Positions 1 through 14,375 of a stretch of 64,000 nt of DNA are shown in pieces. A program made the translations under genes and the position numbers. The DNA lies in the NCBI RefSeq assembly GCF_016714285.1, contig NZ_JADJNN010000009.1:248001-312000 (forward strand), given 5' to 3'. Within the stretch, counting starts at the first letter, position 1. Every line of letters begins with the position of its first letter. The DNA comes from Nannocystis sp. (GTDB taxonomy: Bacteria; Myxococcota_A; Polyangia; Nannocystales; Nannocystaceae). The notes under the pieces were generated by a model. The model saw only the letters and a program-made list of their open reading frames with translations, had not been told where the DNA came from and did no database searches.

Positions 1-1247
1 TCACCGACCCGCTCATGGGCTCGTGGTCCGACGGCTTCCACCACCGCTGGGGCCGCCGCCACCCCTTCTTGCTCGCCTCGGCGCTGCCCGTCGGCCTCAG
101 CTTCGCCCTGCTGTTCAGCCCGCCCGCGCTCGGCCCCGTCGGACTGACGCTGTGGGCCGCTGCCTTCCTGATCGCCCACCGCCTCGCGCTCACCGTGTTC
201 TTCGTCCCGCACATGGCCCTCGGCGCCGAGCTGTCGACGGACTACGACGAGCGCACGCGCATCGCCGGCATCCGCGTGTTCTTCACCTACCTCGGCGCCG
301 CGATCTTCGTCGCCGTCGCCCGCGGGGTGTTCTTCAAGCCCTCGGCCGCGTTCCCCGACGGCCAGCTCGACCCCTCGGTGTACCCGAAGCTCGGCGCCGT
401 CTTCGGCGTGTTCATGGTGGTCGTCGTGCTCGCCTCCACCTTCGGCACCTGGCGCGCGATCCCCGGCCTGCCGCGGCCCGCCGCGGGGCCCGACCCGCGC
501 GGCAAGCTCGGCCTGCGTCGCCTGGTCGCCGAGCAGCGCGAGGCGTACCACAGCCGCGGCTTCGCCGTGCTCGTCGTCAGCCTGCTCTGCTTCTTCGTCG
601 CCCGCGGCGTCGCTCTCTCGCTCGACCTCTATGTGGGCACTTACTTCTGGGGCCTCGGCTCCGACGCGGTCGCCTTGCCCGGCGTCGCCCTGCTCGGGAT
701 CCTCGTCGGCTCGCCGCTGTCGATGCTGCTCGCCGGTCGCCTCGACAAGCGCGACCTCTTCGTCGGCGGCATGGCGATCTACGCCCTGCTCACCATGGCC
801 CCGCCGCTGCTCCACGTCCTCGGCCTGTTCCCCGGCGGCGCCGCGCTCAAGCCGACCCTGCTGGCGACCCTGTTCCTCTCCGGCATCGTCGGCGCCGCCG
901 CGACCGTCGCCGCCGGCTCGCTGCTCGCCGACATCGCCGACGAGCACGAGCTCGCGACCGGGCGCCGCCAGGAGGGCCTGTTCTTCGGCGCCCTGTCGTT
1001 CGCCCGCAAGGCCTCGACCGGCGCCGGCACGATCCTCGGCGGCGTCTTCCTCAGCGCGATCGCCTTCCCGACCCAGGCCGAGCCCGGCTCGGTCGACCCG
1101 TCGCTGGTCACCGCCGTCGGCCTCTGCGCGGGTCCTGGCACCGCGATCTTCGGCGTCGCCGGCGTCTGGATCGCCCGCCGCTACCGCGCCGACCGGGCCG
1201 CCCACGCGGCCGTGCAGGCCGCCCTGGCCGCGCGCGCCCGGGCCTGA
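1..1247 (+). CDS. MFS sugar-type transporter, GPH/MelB-like (5' truncated by window)
   Basis: Integral membrane symporter, probably cation-coupled uptake of a sugar or related solute; the substrate cannot be told. The frame is open from base 3 and reads TDPLMGSWSD before the first Met, the classic motif at the TM2-TM3 cytoplasmic loop of the GPH (glycoside-pentoside-hexuronide) and MelB group, so the true start lies upstream of the window. About 414 residues are visible, with many hydrophobic segments, a second charged loop motif (LADIADEHELATGRRQEG), and a cytoplasmic tail rich in Arg/Ala. It ends 10 bp before the convergent gene that follows. The family call is firm from the two loop motifs; function beyond that is inference. 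Confidence 0.85.
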   Translation, partial: TDPLMGSWSDGFHHRWGRRHPFLLASALPVGLSFALLFSPPALGPVGLTLWAAAFLIAHRLALTVFFVPHMALGAELSTDYDERTRIAGIRVFFTYLGAAIFVAVARGVFFKPSAAFPDGQLDPSVYPKLGAVFGVFMVVVVLASTFGTWRAIPGLPRPAAGPDPRGKLGLRRLVAEQREAYHSRGFAVLVVSLLCFFVARGVALSLDLYVGTYFWGLGSDAVALPGVALLGILVGSPLSMLLAGRLDKRDLFVGGMAIYALLTMAPPLLHVLGLFPGGAALKPTLLATLFLSGIVGAAATVAAGSLLADIADEHELATGRRQEGLFFGALSFARKASTGAGTILGGVFLSAIAFPTQAEPGSVDPSLVTAVGLCAGPGTAIFGVAGVWIARRYRADRAAHAAVQAALAARARA

Positions 1248-1256
1248 GCCGCGGCA

Positions 1257-2630
1257 TCAGGCGTCGCGCAGCTTCAGCTCCCACACCCCCTTGAACACGC
1301 TCGGGTAATACACCGACCCGGCGAAGCCCGGGATGATCGCCAGCCCCGGCGGCAGGTCCGGGCTCTCGGCGAGCACCGCCCCGGTGTCCGGGTGGCGCCA
1401 GACCACGCGCTCCTTGCCGATCATGTACGCGAGCCAGGGGACGAGCCGCGACAGCTGCTTGCGCAGCAGCCAGGTCATCGGCGTGTCGATCAGCCGCGTC
1501 GCCACCAGCACACGCTCATCGGCCGGCCCGACCAGCACCAGGAAGCTGTACGAGCCCTGCGCGACCTGCCAGCGGCGCGAGAAGCCGCGCTCGGGGTCGA
1601 AGTCGAAGCAGGCGAGCTGGCCGATCAGCCCGTCGGTCGTGTACATGCGGCGATTCTCGGCGTCGTAGGTCAGCTTCGACGCGTTGAACGATCGCCCGCG
1701 GCCCGCGAAGGGCTGCACGCGGTGGGTCCGCGCCGGGTCGTCCTGCGAGATCGCGTGGATCGTGAAGGGCACCGGCGCCGGTCCGGCGTTGCCCTGCAGG
1801 AAGATCCAGCCGTCGCCCGTGGTGATCGCGCTCGCCGGCGTCTCGCCTGGCTGGCGGGTTCGCACCGGGCCCCACGCGGGATCGAGGGCCAGCGCGCCGG
1901 CCGTGTAGCGGTAGCGGAACACGTGGTCCTTGCCCGCCGCGTAGATATACGAGACCCCCCGGTGCACGCTCGCCGTGATCCGGCCGAGCAGGTGCTCCGG
2001 CGCCTTGATGCTCGTCACCACAGCCATCCGCCGCGGGTCGATCACCACGATATCCGAGGGTGTGTCCACCAGCCCCCCGCGGGACAGCGCGCGAAATCCG
2101 TTCTCCTCGCAGCCGGGCATTCGGTACAGCGACTTGGCGACCAGCATCCCGTCCGGCAGCACGATGAAGCCGTTGTACGTGGTATCTCGCGGCGCCTGGC
2201 CGGTCGGGAGCACGACGCTGGCGAGCACCTCGCCGGTCTCCGGATCGAGCCGCGCCGCGCGGTAGCCATGGATGACGTAGAGGAAGCCGTCGGCGTGGGC
2301 GCCGATGCCCCCGGGATAATTCCACTCGCGGGTCGCGGCGGTGTCGATCAGGCGCTGCGTCCACAGGGTCCGCCACGAGCGCGTGTCGACCCTGGTCACC
2401 CGCGCCCCGTCGAAGCCCTTGAACGCGAGCGAGCCGTGGAGCAGGAACAGCTCGTCGGCGCCGCGGGTGACCGCCGGCCAGCCGCCGTTGGGGCCGGCCA
2501 GCGGCCGCGCGTCGACCGTCACCGGCGCGGCCCGACGCCGCAGGTCGCAGACCGCCTCCGGGTATACGCTGGAGCGCGCCGAGTCGCCGTGCTCGGCGGG
2601 CGTGATCGTGGGATACCAGCCTTCGCGCAT
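1257..2630 (-). CDS. Quinoprotein-like beta-propeller protein of unknown function
   Basis: 457 residues from the ATG at 2630, which has a GGGAGAG ribosome site just upstream; the open frame runs further back to 2759 but that part is Arg-rich and unlikely to be coding. No clear signal peptide. The body has repeated WD/PQQ-like blade patterns (for example DTRSWRTLWTQRL, RLDPETGEVLASVVLP, VVWRHPDTGAVLAESPDLP), typical of proteins that read as a string of propeller blades. It is divergent to the desaturase-halogenase pair and may share a control region with it. No catalytic motif recognised; the enzymatic role, if any, is unknown. Confidence 0.7.
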   Translation of the reverse strand: MREGWYPTITPAEHGDSARSSVYPEAVCDLRRRAAPVTVDARPLAGPNGGWPAVTRGADELFLLHGSLAFKGFDGARVTRVDTRSWRTLWTQRLIDTAATREWNYPGGIGAHADGFLYVIHGYRAARLDPETGEVLASVVLPTGQAPRDTTYNGFIVLPDGMLVAKSLYRMPGCEENGFRALSRGGLVDTPSDIVVIDPRRMAVVTSIKAPEHLLGRITASVHRGVSYIYAAGKDHVFRYRYTAGALALDPAWGPVRTRQPGETPASAITTGDGWIFLQGNAGPAPVPFTIHAISQDDPARTHRVQPFAGRGRSFNASKLTYDAENRRMYTTDGLIGQLACFDFDPERGFSRRWQVAQGSYSFLVLVGPADERVLVATRLIDTPMTWLLRKQLSRLVPWLAYMIGKERVVWRHPDTGAVLAESPDLPPGLAIIPGFAGSVYYPSVFKGVWELKLRDA

Positions 2631-2767
2631 TGATCGCTCTCCCGGGCCGCAACCCTTGTACGCGGAAGCCCGCGTGGACCACAAGAGCCCATATACGCGC
2701 AGGCGCGACCAAGCGCGCCGTCGCGGTGGTGGACAGGCTCGGGGCCGCCGCGGCATCATGCCGGCGC

Positions 2768-3730
2768 TTGCATCCGCATGACTATATCGGCGAGGTCCCC
2801 GATCGCCTCCCGCCCGAGCTTGTCCGCGAGCTCTCGCGCATCGACGCCGTCCGCGGCCTGTTCGCGATCCTCGAGGAGTGGCTGGCGATCCTCGCTGCGG
2901 TGCTGCTGTGCGAGCATTACACCTGGTTGTATCCTCTGGCGATCTTCTTCATCGGCGCCCGCCAGCACGCGCTGGCCGTCCTCGGCCACGACGCGGTCCA
3001 TCATCGCCTGCTCGGCCGCCGCAGCTTGAACGACTGGGTCGCGAACCTGTTCCTGTGGTGGCCGCTGTTCGCCACCAACGAGGTGTTCCGCCGCTATCAT
3101 GGCCCCCATCACCGCCACATCGGCACCGACCAGGACGGCAACATCGAGCTGTGGCGCCTGCGCGGCGCCGACGGGCGCCCGACCCGCGAATGGACCTACC
3201 CGAAGACCGCCTGGCAGCTGGCCGCCAAGCTGCTGTGGCGCGGCTGCGGGCTGACGGGGCTCGGGCTGCTGCTGGTCGGGCTGCTGCGTCCGTTTCGCGT
3301 CGTCGGCCCGACCTACGGGCTCGTCCGCCTGCTCGCGTTGGCCTCCGTCGTCGCCGCCTTCGCCGCGGCGCAGCGCCTCGACCTGCTGCTGTATTACTGG
3401 ATCATCCCGTTCTGCACATGGTTCATCGTCAGCAACTACATTCGCCTGATCTGCGAGCACAGCATGGTGCGCTCGGACCACCCGGTCTACGCGCTGACCC
3501 GCACCACCGTGCCCACCTGGCTCGACCTCGTCTTCATCGTCCCGCGCAACATCAGCTATCACTATGAACACCACTGCTACCCGAGCGTGCCGTTCTATCG
3601 CCTGCCCGAGCTGCACGCCGCGATGCGGCGGCTGCCAGGGTACCGTAAACACGCGCATGTCACCCACGGGATCGGCAGCGCCCTCCTCGAGTGCCTGCGC
3701 CGCCCAGGCGGCGCAGGGGAGCATGCATGA
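2768..3730 (+). CDS. Membrane fatty acid desaturase/hydroxylase
   Basis: Di-iron membrane desaturase-type enzyme. Three His boxes are visible: GHDAVHH, then YHGPHHRH, then HYEHHCYP near the C-terminus, with hydrophobic membrane spans between them. This is the usual arrangement for acyl desaturases, beta-carotene-type hydroxylases and related oxidases. The start is uncertain: an in-frame TTG at 2768 leaves room for a promoter opposite the divergent gene; GTG at 2726/2729 and ATG at 2630 are also in frame, but the stretch before 2768 is not family-like. The stop overlaps the start of the next gene (ATGA), so the two are very likely translated together. The substrate may be an acyl chain later modified by the coupled flavoenzyme (inference). 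Confidence 0.85.
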   Translation: MHPHDYIGEVPDRLPPELVRELSRIDAVRGLFAILEEWLAILAAVLLCEHYTWLYPLAIFFIGARQHALAVLGHDAVHHRLLGRRSLNDWVANLFLWWPLFATNEVFRRYHGPHHRHIGTDQDGNIELWRLRGADGRPTREWTYPKTAWQLAAKLLWRGCGLTGLGLLLVGLLRPFRVVGPTYGLVRLLALASVVAAFAAAQRLDLLLYYWIIPFCTWFIVSNYIRLICEHSMVRSDHPVYALTRTTVPTWLDLVFIVPRNISYHYEHHCYPSVPFYRLPELHAAMRRLPGYRKHAHVTHGIGSALLECLRRPGGAGEHA

Positions 3731-5412
3731 AGTCGGAGCATTGTGATGTCCTGGTCGTGGGCTCGAGCATCAGCGGCCTGATGACGGCCGCGTGGATCAA
3801 GCTCGAGCAGCCGGAGCTCGACGTGGTGGTCCTCGGCCCGCCGCCGGAGCGAGAGAAGCGGCCCTACGTCGGCGAGTCGCTGGTCGAGCCGGCGATCCTG
3901 TTCTTCCGCGAGCTCGGCATGGGGGAGTTCCTCGACACCCGCTGCGCGCTGAAGAATGGCCTCACCTTCTATCACAAGCTGCGCATCGACGACCCCGCGG
4001 ACCGCCGCTACACCGTGCACGCGCCGGAGCGGCTGCACCACCTCGCGCGCCAGCTCAACCGCCCCGTGTTCGACCGGGCCCTGCGCGACCACGCCGAGGC
4101 GCTCGGCGTGCGGATGATCGACGGACTCGCGGAGGACATCGATATCACCACGGGCGGCGCCGATGGCACAGGCGGCGCGCCGCACCGGGTCCTGGCCCGC
4201 GTCGGTGACGCGACCGTCGAACTGACCAGCCGCTGGATCGTCGACGCGAGCGGCCGCCGCCGCCTCATCGGTCGCAAGGTCTCCAGCTACACCAAGCCCG
4301 AGCAGGGCCAGCGCTCGGCCTTCTGGGTCCGACTCGCGGATTTCAAGCCCTTCACCGGCGACATCGAGATGTCGCTGCGCAGGCCGCTCGCGTACGACAT
4401 CTGGTACTCGACCCACCACTTCATGGGCCACGCCAACTGGATCTGGGGCATTCCCCTCCAGTCGAGCGAGCACGAGCGCCTGATCAGCTTCGGCATCACG
4501 TTTCGCCCCGATATCTTCCCCCGCGCCGATCGCATGACGACGGTCGAGCACTTCCTCGAGTACCTCGACGCCGAGCACCCCGCGCTCGCGGCGATGGTCC
4601 GCAGCGGCAAGGTGATCGACACTCACGTGTACCGCGAATACATCTACTGGGCCGACCAGATCTACTCGGAGGACGGCTGGTTCCTGGTCGGCGACGCCGC
4701 CCGCGCGGTCGACCCCCTCTACAGCACCGGCATGAGCATGACCTCGATCCAGGCGCTGCAGGTCTCGACGATGATCCGCCGTCAGCGCAGCGGCAGCCTC
4801 ACTCGCGCCGACATCAGCGCGCTCGAGTCGCTGTGGATGAAGGTCGCTCGCCGCCGTCAGCTCGACATCGCCGACCAGTACGAATCGATGCACGACCCGC
4901 TCCAGGCCTGCATGCGCCGCTACTGGAACATCTGCGGGTGGTTCAACGCCCTCCTGCCGCTGTGGTGGAACGGCTTCTTCTCGGATCCCGCCGGCGCGCG
5001 CCTGGTCGCCCGTCTGTTCGCCGATCCCGACAGCTCCTCGGATACCGCGTGGGCGCTGTTTCGCGAGGTCTCGCGCGCGCTCGGCCCGGAGCTCGATCAG
5101 GCGACCTTCAATCGCAGCTCGGACCTCGACGAGATCCTCGATCTCCGCTTCGACTGCCCGCTCACCGAGCTGCCGCTGCACGTCTCGCGCATGTTCACCA
5201 AGCGCGTGCGCCTCCGCCTCGCGCTGGTGCGCCTCGGCGGCTGGGGCCTGCTGCCACGCCAGCTGCGCCCGCTCGCCCGCGACCTCGCGGCCGCCCTCGC
5301 GGCGCGCGTGCTGCTGCCGCGGATCGGCCGCGAGGCGTTCGCCAGCGTGACGCCGCCGCTGCACCGCCTCGTCGCCGCCGGCCTCGCCGGCAGCCCGAGC
5401 GCGGCTCGCTGA
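3727..5412 (+). CDS. Flavin-dependent halogenase-like FAD oxidoreductase
   Basis: 561 residues from ATG 3727, which overlaps the desaturase stop by ATGA; AGGGGAG lies just upstream. N-terminal Rossmann FAD fold VLVVGSSISGLMTA (GSSISG in place of GxGxxG), PYVGESLVEPA (the GEAxxP-type loop of halogenases), WIWGIPL matching the WxWxIP halogenase signature, and FLVGDAARAVDPLYSTGMSM, the second FAD motif. The last follows the FxxPxxSxG pattern of flavin halogenases except that Phe is Ala (AVDPLYSTG). The ~200-residue C-terminal helical region is longer than a minimal monooxygenase and fits the tryptophan-halogenase superfamily. Halogenation is plausible, but a hydroxylase or epoxidase of the same fold cannot be excluded; the catalytic Lys/Glu pair was not assigned. 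Confidence 0.8.
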   Translation: MKSEHCDVLVVGSSISGLMTAAWIKLEQPELDVVVLGPPPEREKRPYVGESLVEPAILFFRELGMGEFLDTRCALKNGLTFYHKLRIDDPADRRYTVHAPERLHHLARQLNRPVFDRALRDHAEALGVRMIDGLAEDIDITTGGADGTGGAPHRVLARVGDATVELTSRWIVDASGRRRLIGRKVSSYTKPEQGQRSAFWVRLADFKPFTGDIEMSLRRPLAYDIWYSTHHFMGHANWIWGIPLQSSEHERLISFGITFRPDIFPRADRMTTVEHFLEYLDAEHPALAAMVRSGKVIDTHVYREYIYWADQIYSEDGWFLVGDAARAVDPLYSTGMSMTSIQALQVSTMIRRQRSGSLTRADISALESLWMKVARRRQLDIADQYESMHDPLQACMRRYWNICGWFNALLPLWWNGFFSDPAGARLVARLFADPDSSSDTAWALFREVSRALGPELDQATFNRSSDLDEILDLRFDCPLTELPLHVSRMFTKRVRLRLALVRLGGWGLLPRQLRPLARDLAAALAARVLLPRIGREAFASVTPPLHRLVAAGLAGSPSAAR

Positions 5413-5468
5413 CGCCGAGCTCCACGAAGCGCTGGAGATTTTCTCGCGGACCGAGCAAGCTCCGCGAC

Positions 5469-7088
5469 ATGTCCGATCGACCAGCCGCGACCGGCGCCGG
5501 GGGCTCCGGCGGTGATGATAGCTTCCCTGCGCTGTGCGCCGGCGTGGCGGAGCACTTCAAGGGCGTCACCCACAAGGGCCCGGTGCACCTGTTCACGACC
5601 GACGCGCCGCCGCTGCTCCCGATCTTCCTCGACGCGCTGCCGCCGGAGCTGCGCCAGGAGTACAGCTGCCACGCGTGCCGCAGGTTCATGGAGCGCTTCG
5701 GCGGGCTCGTGCGGGTCGGCGCCGACGGCCAGACCACGCCGGTGATGTGGGCTCCGGAGCGCGCGCCGGAGCCCTTCACGCCGGCGATCCGGGCGCTCGC
5801 CCGGGTGGTCCGCGCAGCACAGATCACCGGCGTGTTCCTCAGCAGCGAGAAGGTGTGGGGCCAGCCGCTCGCCGGCGGATGGGACCACCTCGCGGTCACG
5901 CCCGAAGATCGCTGCCTGTGCAAGCCGACGGCGGTGAAGACCGCGGGGCAGCTGGCCGCCGCGAAGCGGGAGGACCACGCGATCCTGCTGCGCGGCCTCG
6001 AGGAGTTCCCGATCGATCTCGTGAAGAACGCACATTCTCTGCTGACCAGCGAATCGCTGTTTCGCTCCGAGAAATGCATCGAGGTCGCCAAATGGCTGCA
6101 GGACCTGCACGCGCAGCGGCGGGCCGCCCACGACCCGCGGACCCGCGACAACCTCACCTGGCTGGCCGTCGCCGGCGCGCCGCCGGGCTTTTGCCACGTC
6201 CGCAGCACGATGATCGGCACCCTGCTCGAGGACCTCGCCGCCAAGCTCCCCTTCCCGGAGATCCAGGCCCGCTTCGCCGCCAAGATGCACCCGCTGCAAT
6301 ATCAGCGGCCGACCGCCCCGCCGAGCGCCGCCAACATCGCCGCGGCCGAGAAGATCATCGAGAAGTTGCGCGCCGCCGGCTCGCTCGAGCGAAGGTTCGC
6401 CCGCCTCGCCGACATCCGGCCGCTGTGGACCGCCGCGCCGCCGCCGGCCGGGGCAGGGCGCAAGGGCGTGTTCTCCAAGCTCAAGGCCAAGGGCAAGGGC
6501 GCGGCCCAGGTCGAAGCGCCCCCGGTGACGATGACCTGGGAGAAGTTCGCGCGGACGGTGCTGCCGACCGCCGAGCACATCGAATATCACGTACCGACGA
6601 CGAATCAAATGTACCTCGGCATGGTCACGGCGAAGCACGCCGACGCCCCGCCGATCGTCCAGTGGGACTTCGAGGACGACCGCAATCCGGTCACTTTGTA
6701 TGTCTACGTGAGCGGCTCGCCGCCCAGCCAGTGGAACCTCAAGGGCGACACCTGGCACCCGGTCAGCGCCGTGACGCTGCAGCCGGCGGCGTGGAGCACC
6801 CGCCACAAATTCACCCACCACGGCGACCGCGTGATCTTCATCCTCGAGGGCGCGAAGGACACCGGATATATCAGGGGTGCCGGCTTCTTCCCCGAATTCC
6901 TCAAGAGTGAATTCCACGAGATCCGCGCCACCCTTGAGGCCTATGCGAAGGACGCGGTGGTCGAGGGCAAGGACGACGCCTCGGCCTGCGGCATCTGCCT
7001 GAGCAAGGGCGGGACCTGGAACCTGCTGTTTCGCGTCACCGCGAAGGACGGCATGCGCAGCAGCTACAAGCTCGACCGCTGGGATTGA
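5469..7088 (+). CDS. Conserved-looking cytoplasmic protein, unknown function
   Basis: 539 residues from ATG 5469; an upstream in-frame extension to 4833 is a shadow of the halogenase gene. No signal peptide or membrane segment. Visible landmarks are a CxxC pair in EYSCHACRRFMERFG, a basic KLKAKGKGAA linker near the middle, and a well-ordered C-terminal domain (YVSGSPPSQWNL, RHKFTHHGDRVIFILEG, CGICLSKGG). The CxxC and His/Cys-rich pieces could bind a metal, but nothing identifies an activity. It lies 56 bp after the halogenase gene on the same strand and may belong to the same transcript. Confidence 0.7.
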   Translation: MSDRPAATGAGGSGGDDSFPALCAGVAEHFKGVTHKGPVHLFTTDAPPLLPIFLDALPPELRQEYSCHACRRFMERFGGLVRVGADGQTTPVMWAPERAPEPFTPAIRALARVVRAAQITGVFLSSEKVWGQPLAGGWDHLAVTPEDRCLCKPTAVKTAGQLAAAKREDHAILLRGLEEFPIDLVKNAHSLLTSESLFRSEKCIEVAKWLQDLHAQRRAAHDPRTRDNLTWLAVAGAPPGFCHVRSTMIGTLLEDLAAKLPFPEIQARFAAKMHPLQYQRPTAPPSAANIAAAEKIIEKLRAAGSLERRFARLADIRPLWTAAPPPAGAGRKGVFSKLKAKGKGAAQVEAPPVTMTWEKFARTVLPTAEHIEYHVPTTNQMYLGMVTAKHADAPPIVQWDFEDDRNPVTLYVYVSGSPPSQWNLKGDTWHPVSAVTLQPAAWSTRHKFTHHGDRVIFILEGAKDTGYIRGAGFFPEFLKSEFHEIRATLEAYAKDAVVEGKDDASACGICLSKGGTWNLLFRVTAKDGMRSSYKLDRWD

Positions 7089-7225
7089 CCCGGCTCGGGA
7101 TCGCCACGGCGGCGAGAGCGGCGAGATTGCGCGCCATCGCGGTCGGTCCGGCAACATGCGTGCAAGTGCGCAGCGTACTCGCTCGCAGACTCTCGCTATC
7201 TCCCGCGTCGGGATACTATCGATCC

Positions 7226-9757
<2,532 letters not shown>

Positions 9758-9765
9758 TCGAAGCG

Positions 9766-9804
9766 CGGGTCCGCGGGCTCCGGGATACGGGGCCCGCGAA
9801 CCCG
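9766..9804 (+). terminator. Strong GC hairpin after the lipoprotein gene
   Basis: A 16-bp stem (14 of 16 paired; arms 9766-9781 and 9789-9804) with a 7-base loop begins 8 bases after the lipoprotein stop. There is no T run after it, so it is a candidate terminator or 3' stabilising hairpin only. Confidence 0.4.
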
Positions 9805-9917
9805 GCGGGGCGGCCCGGGGCGGCCCGGGCGGCCCCGGGCCGCTCGCCCGCGTCGACCGGGCGAGATTTGGGATCGACAGGCGCGGCCCGGCGGCGCACG
9901 CTCGGTGAGACCCGCCC

Positions 9918-10333
9918 ATGCCCGGCCTCTACGCGCCCCCGAAGTCCGCCGAACCCCCCTCGCCCGCGCGCGAGCTGCTGCTGCGCAGCGGCGCGTTCGA
10001 CGTGGTCGGCCTGGCTGACAAGGCGAGCGCGACCCGGCGGCGCCGGCTGCCACCGCGGGGGCTCCTGCGGCTGCTCATTCCTCGCACCCGCGTCCAGCTG
10101 CACCCGGGTGGGCGCTGGACCGTGCGCCCGGATGGCATCGCGACCGGCGCCCTCGTCGTATTTCTCGGCGGCATCGTCACCGAGCTGACCATGGACCGTG
10201 CCACCTATCCGCGGGACTATCCGCCAGCGTTCGTGCCCTGCCTGGCGCTGATCTATGTCACCCTCCTGGTGATCGAGCTGCGGATCACTCGCCGCGCCGT
10301 GCTGCGTGCACTGGCCTCGCCAGGCTCCGCAGC

Positions 10334-10337
<4 letters not shown>
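9918..10337 (+). CDS. Small membrane protein, unknown
   Basis: 139 residues. The N-terminal half is hydrophilic and basic (TRRRRLPPRGLLRLL); the second half has two hydrophobic spans (GALVVFLGGIVTEL and FVPCLALIYVTLLVIEL) ending in a basic tail, so two membrane helices are likely. Its stop overlaps that of the convergent kinase gene at CTAG. No family recognised; start taken at the first ATG after the GC-rich intergenic. Confidence 0.6.
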
Positions 10338-13240
<2,903 letters not shown>

Positions 13241-13474
13241 GCACCATGCCCCGTTCCTCGCGAGAGGCTCACGCCATGCGCACCGGCGCTGGCGCCCGGG
13301 CGCCGCTGTGCCGGTCCTCGCGTGGGCCTGCGAGGAACCAGCACCCCGCTGGCGAGCGCACGGGCCTCGCGCGTCCGGCGGCGTCCGTGACGGGCCGTCG
13401 CTGGTCCTCCTGAGTGAGCGGCGGACGGTCGCCCGATGCGCAGGGTCCGCCGGGTCAGGTCGCGCTGGTGTCGG

Positions 13475-14275
13475 TCAGGCGCACCATGTACCGGGAGCAG
13501 GCAGGCGCAGCGAGAGGCAGGTCAACGCGCCATCGCCCCGGTGAAACTCGGAGACGTCGAGGCTCACCACCTCGTAACCGCGGCCGAGCAGCAGCGCCGC
13601 GGTGGCTGGCGCGTCGGCGGAGACCAGCAGGCGGGGCCCGAGGGCGAGGACGTTGCCGCCAGCCGGTTCGGACACGCGTAGCAGGTCGAGGCCCGCCGCA
13701 GTGAACGGTGCAGGGTCGAGCGCGCCGTCGTGCAGCACCAGCGTGTGTTCGTCGATCAGCGTGACCGCGCTCTTGAGGTGGAGGCCGGCCGCGACCGGGA
13801 CGGTGCGCAGCTCGAGGCCCTCGCGCGCCGCGACGGCGGCGAGGCTCCGGGCGCCCGCGGCGTCGGTGCGTTGCGACAGGCCGACGAACAGCAGCGGGCC
13901 GGCGCGGAGGACGTCGCCGCCATCGAGGATCGCCGGCGCCGCCATCGTGTGCAGCTCGCAGCGCGCGCGCAGGGCCGCGGCGACCGGCCCGCACTCGCCG
14001 CGGCGAGACGGCGCGCCGGGCCGGGAGATCAACGCGTGCGCCCCCAGGATCACCGCCGTGTCCTCGATGAAGCAGGCGTCCGGGTGGGCCTCATCGGCGG
14101 CCAGGCGCAGGACCTCGACGCCCGCGGCGGCGAGCGCCGCGACGTAGTCGCGATGTTGCAGGCGAGCCCGCGCCACGTCGAGCGGGAGCTCACCGCTGCG
14201 GAGGCAATGCAGATATGCGTCGGGTACGTCGCGGACGATCGCCGTATGCGGGGCGTGGAAGCCGGGGCTGGGCAT
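13475..14275 (-). CDS. Dimethylargininase / amidinotransferase-fold hydrolase
   Basis: 266 residues from the ATG at 14275 (an 11-residue Arg-rich extension to 14308 is possible). Guanidine-modifying pentein fold: FIEDTAV (substrate-binding Glu/Asp), DGGDVL, catalytic His in AGLHLKSAVT, EPAGGNVLALG, and the catalytic Cys near the C-terminus in GALTCLSLRL. The order matches dimethylarginine dimethylaminohydrolases, which release citrulline and dimethylamine from methylated arginine. No operon partner. Arginine deiminase activity is less likely given the short length. Confidence 0.88.
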   Translation of the reverse strand: MPSPGFHAPHTAIVRDVPDAYLHCLRSGELPLDVARARLQHRDYVAALAAAGVEVLRLAADEAHPDACFIEDTAVILGAHALISRPGAPSRRGECGPVAAALRARCELHTMAAPAILDGGDVLRAGPLLFVGLSQRTDAAGARSLAAVAAREGLELRTVPVAAGLHLKSAVTLIDEHTLVLHDGALDPAPFTAAGLDLLRVSEPAGGNVLALGPRLLVSADAPATAALLLGRGYEVVSLDVSEFHRGDGALTCLSLRLPAPGTWCA

Positions 14276-14375
14276 GCGGCCGCGACGATACCGCGGTTCG
14301 CGACGCAATCGCCGTGGGCTCGCTGTTCAGCGGTCCGCTCGCGCCACCCCTGCCACCGTGGCGCTGCGTGGCGCG

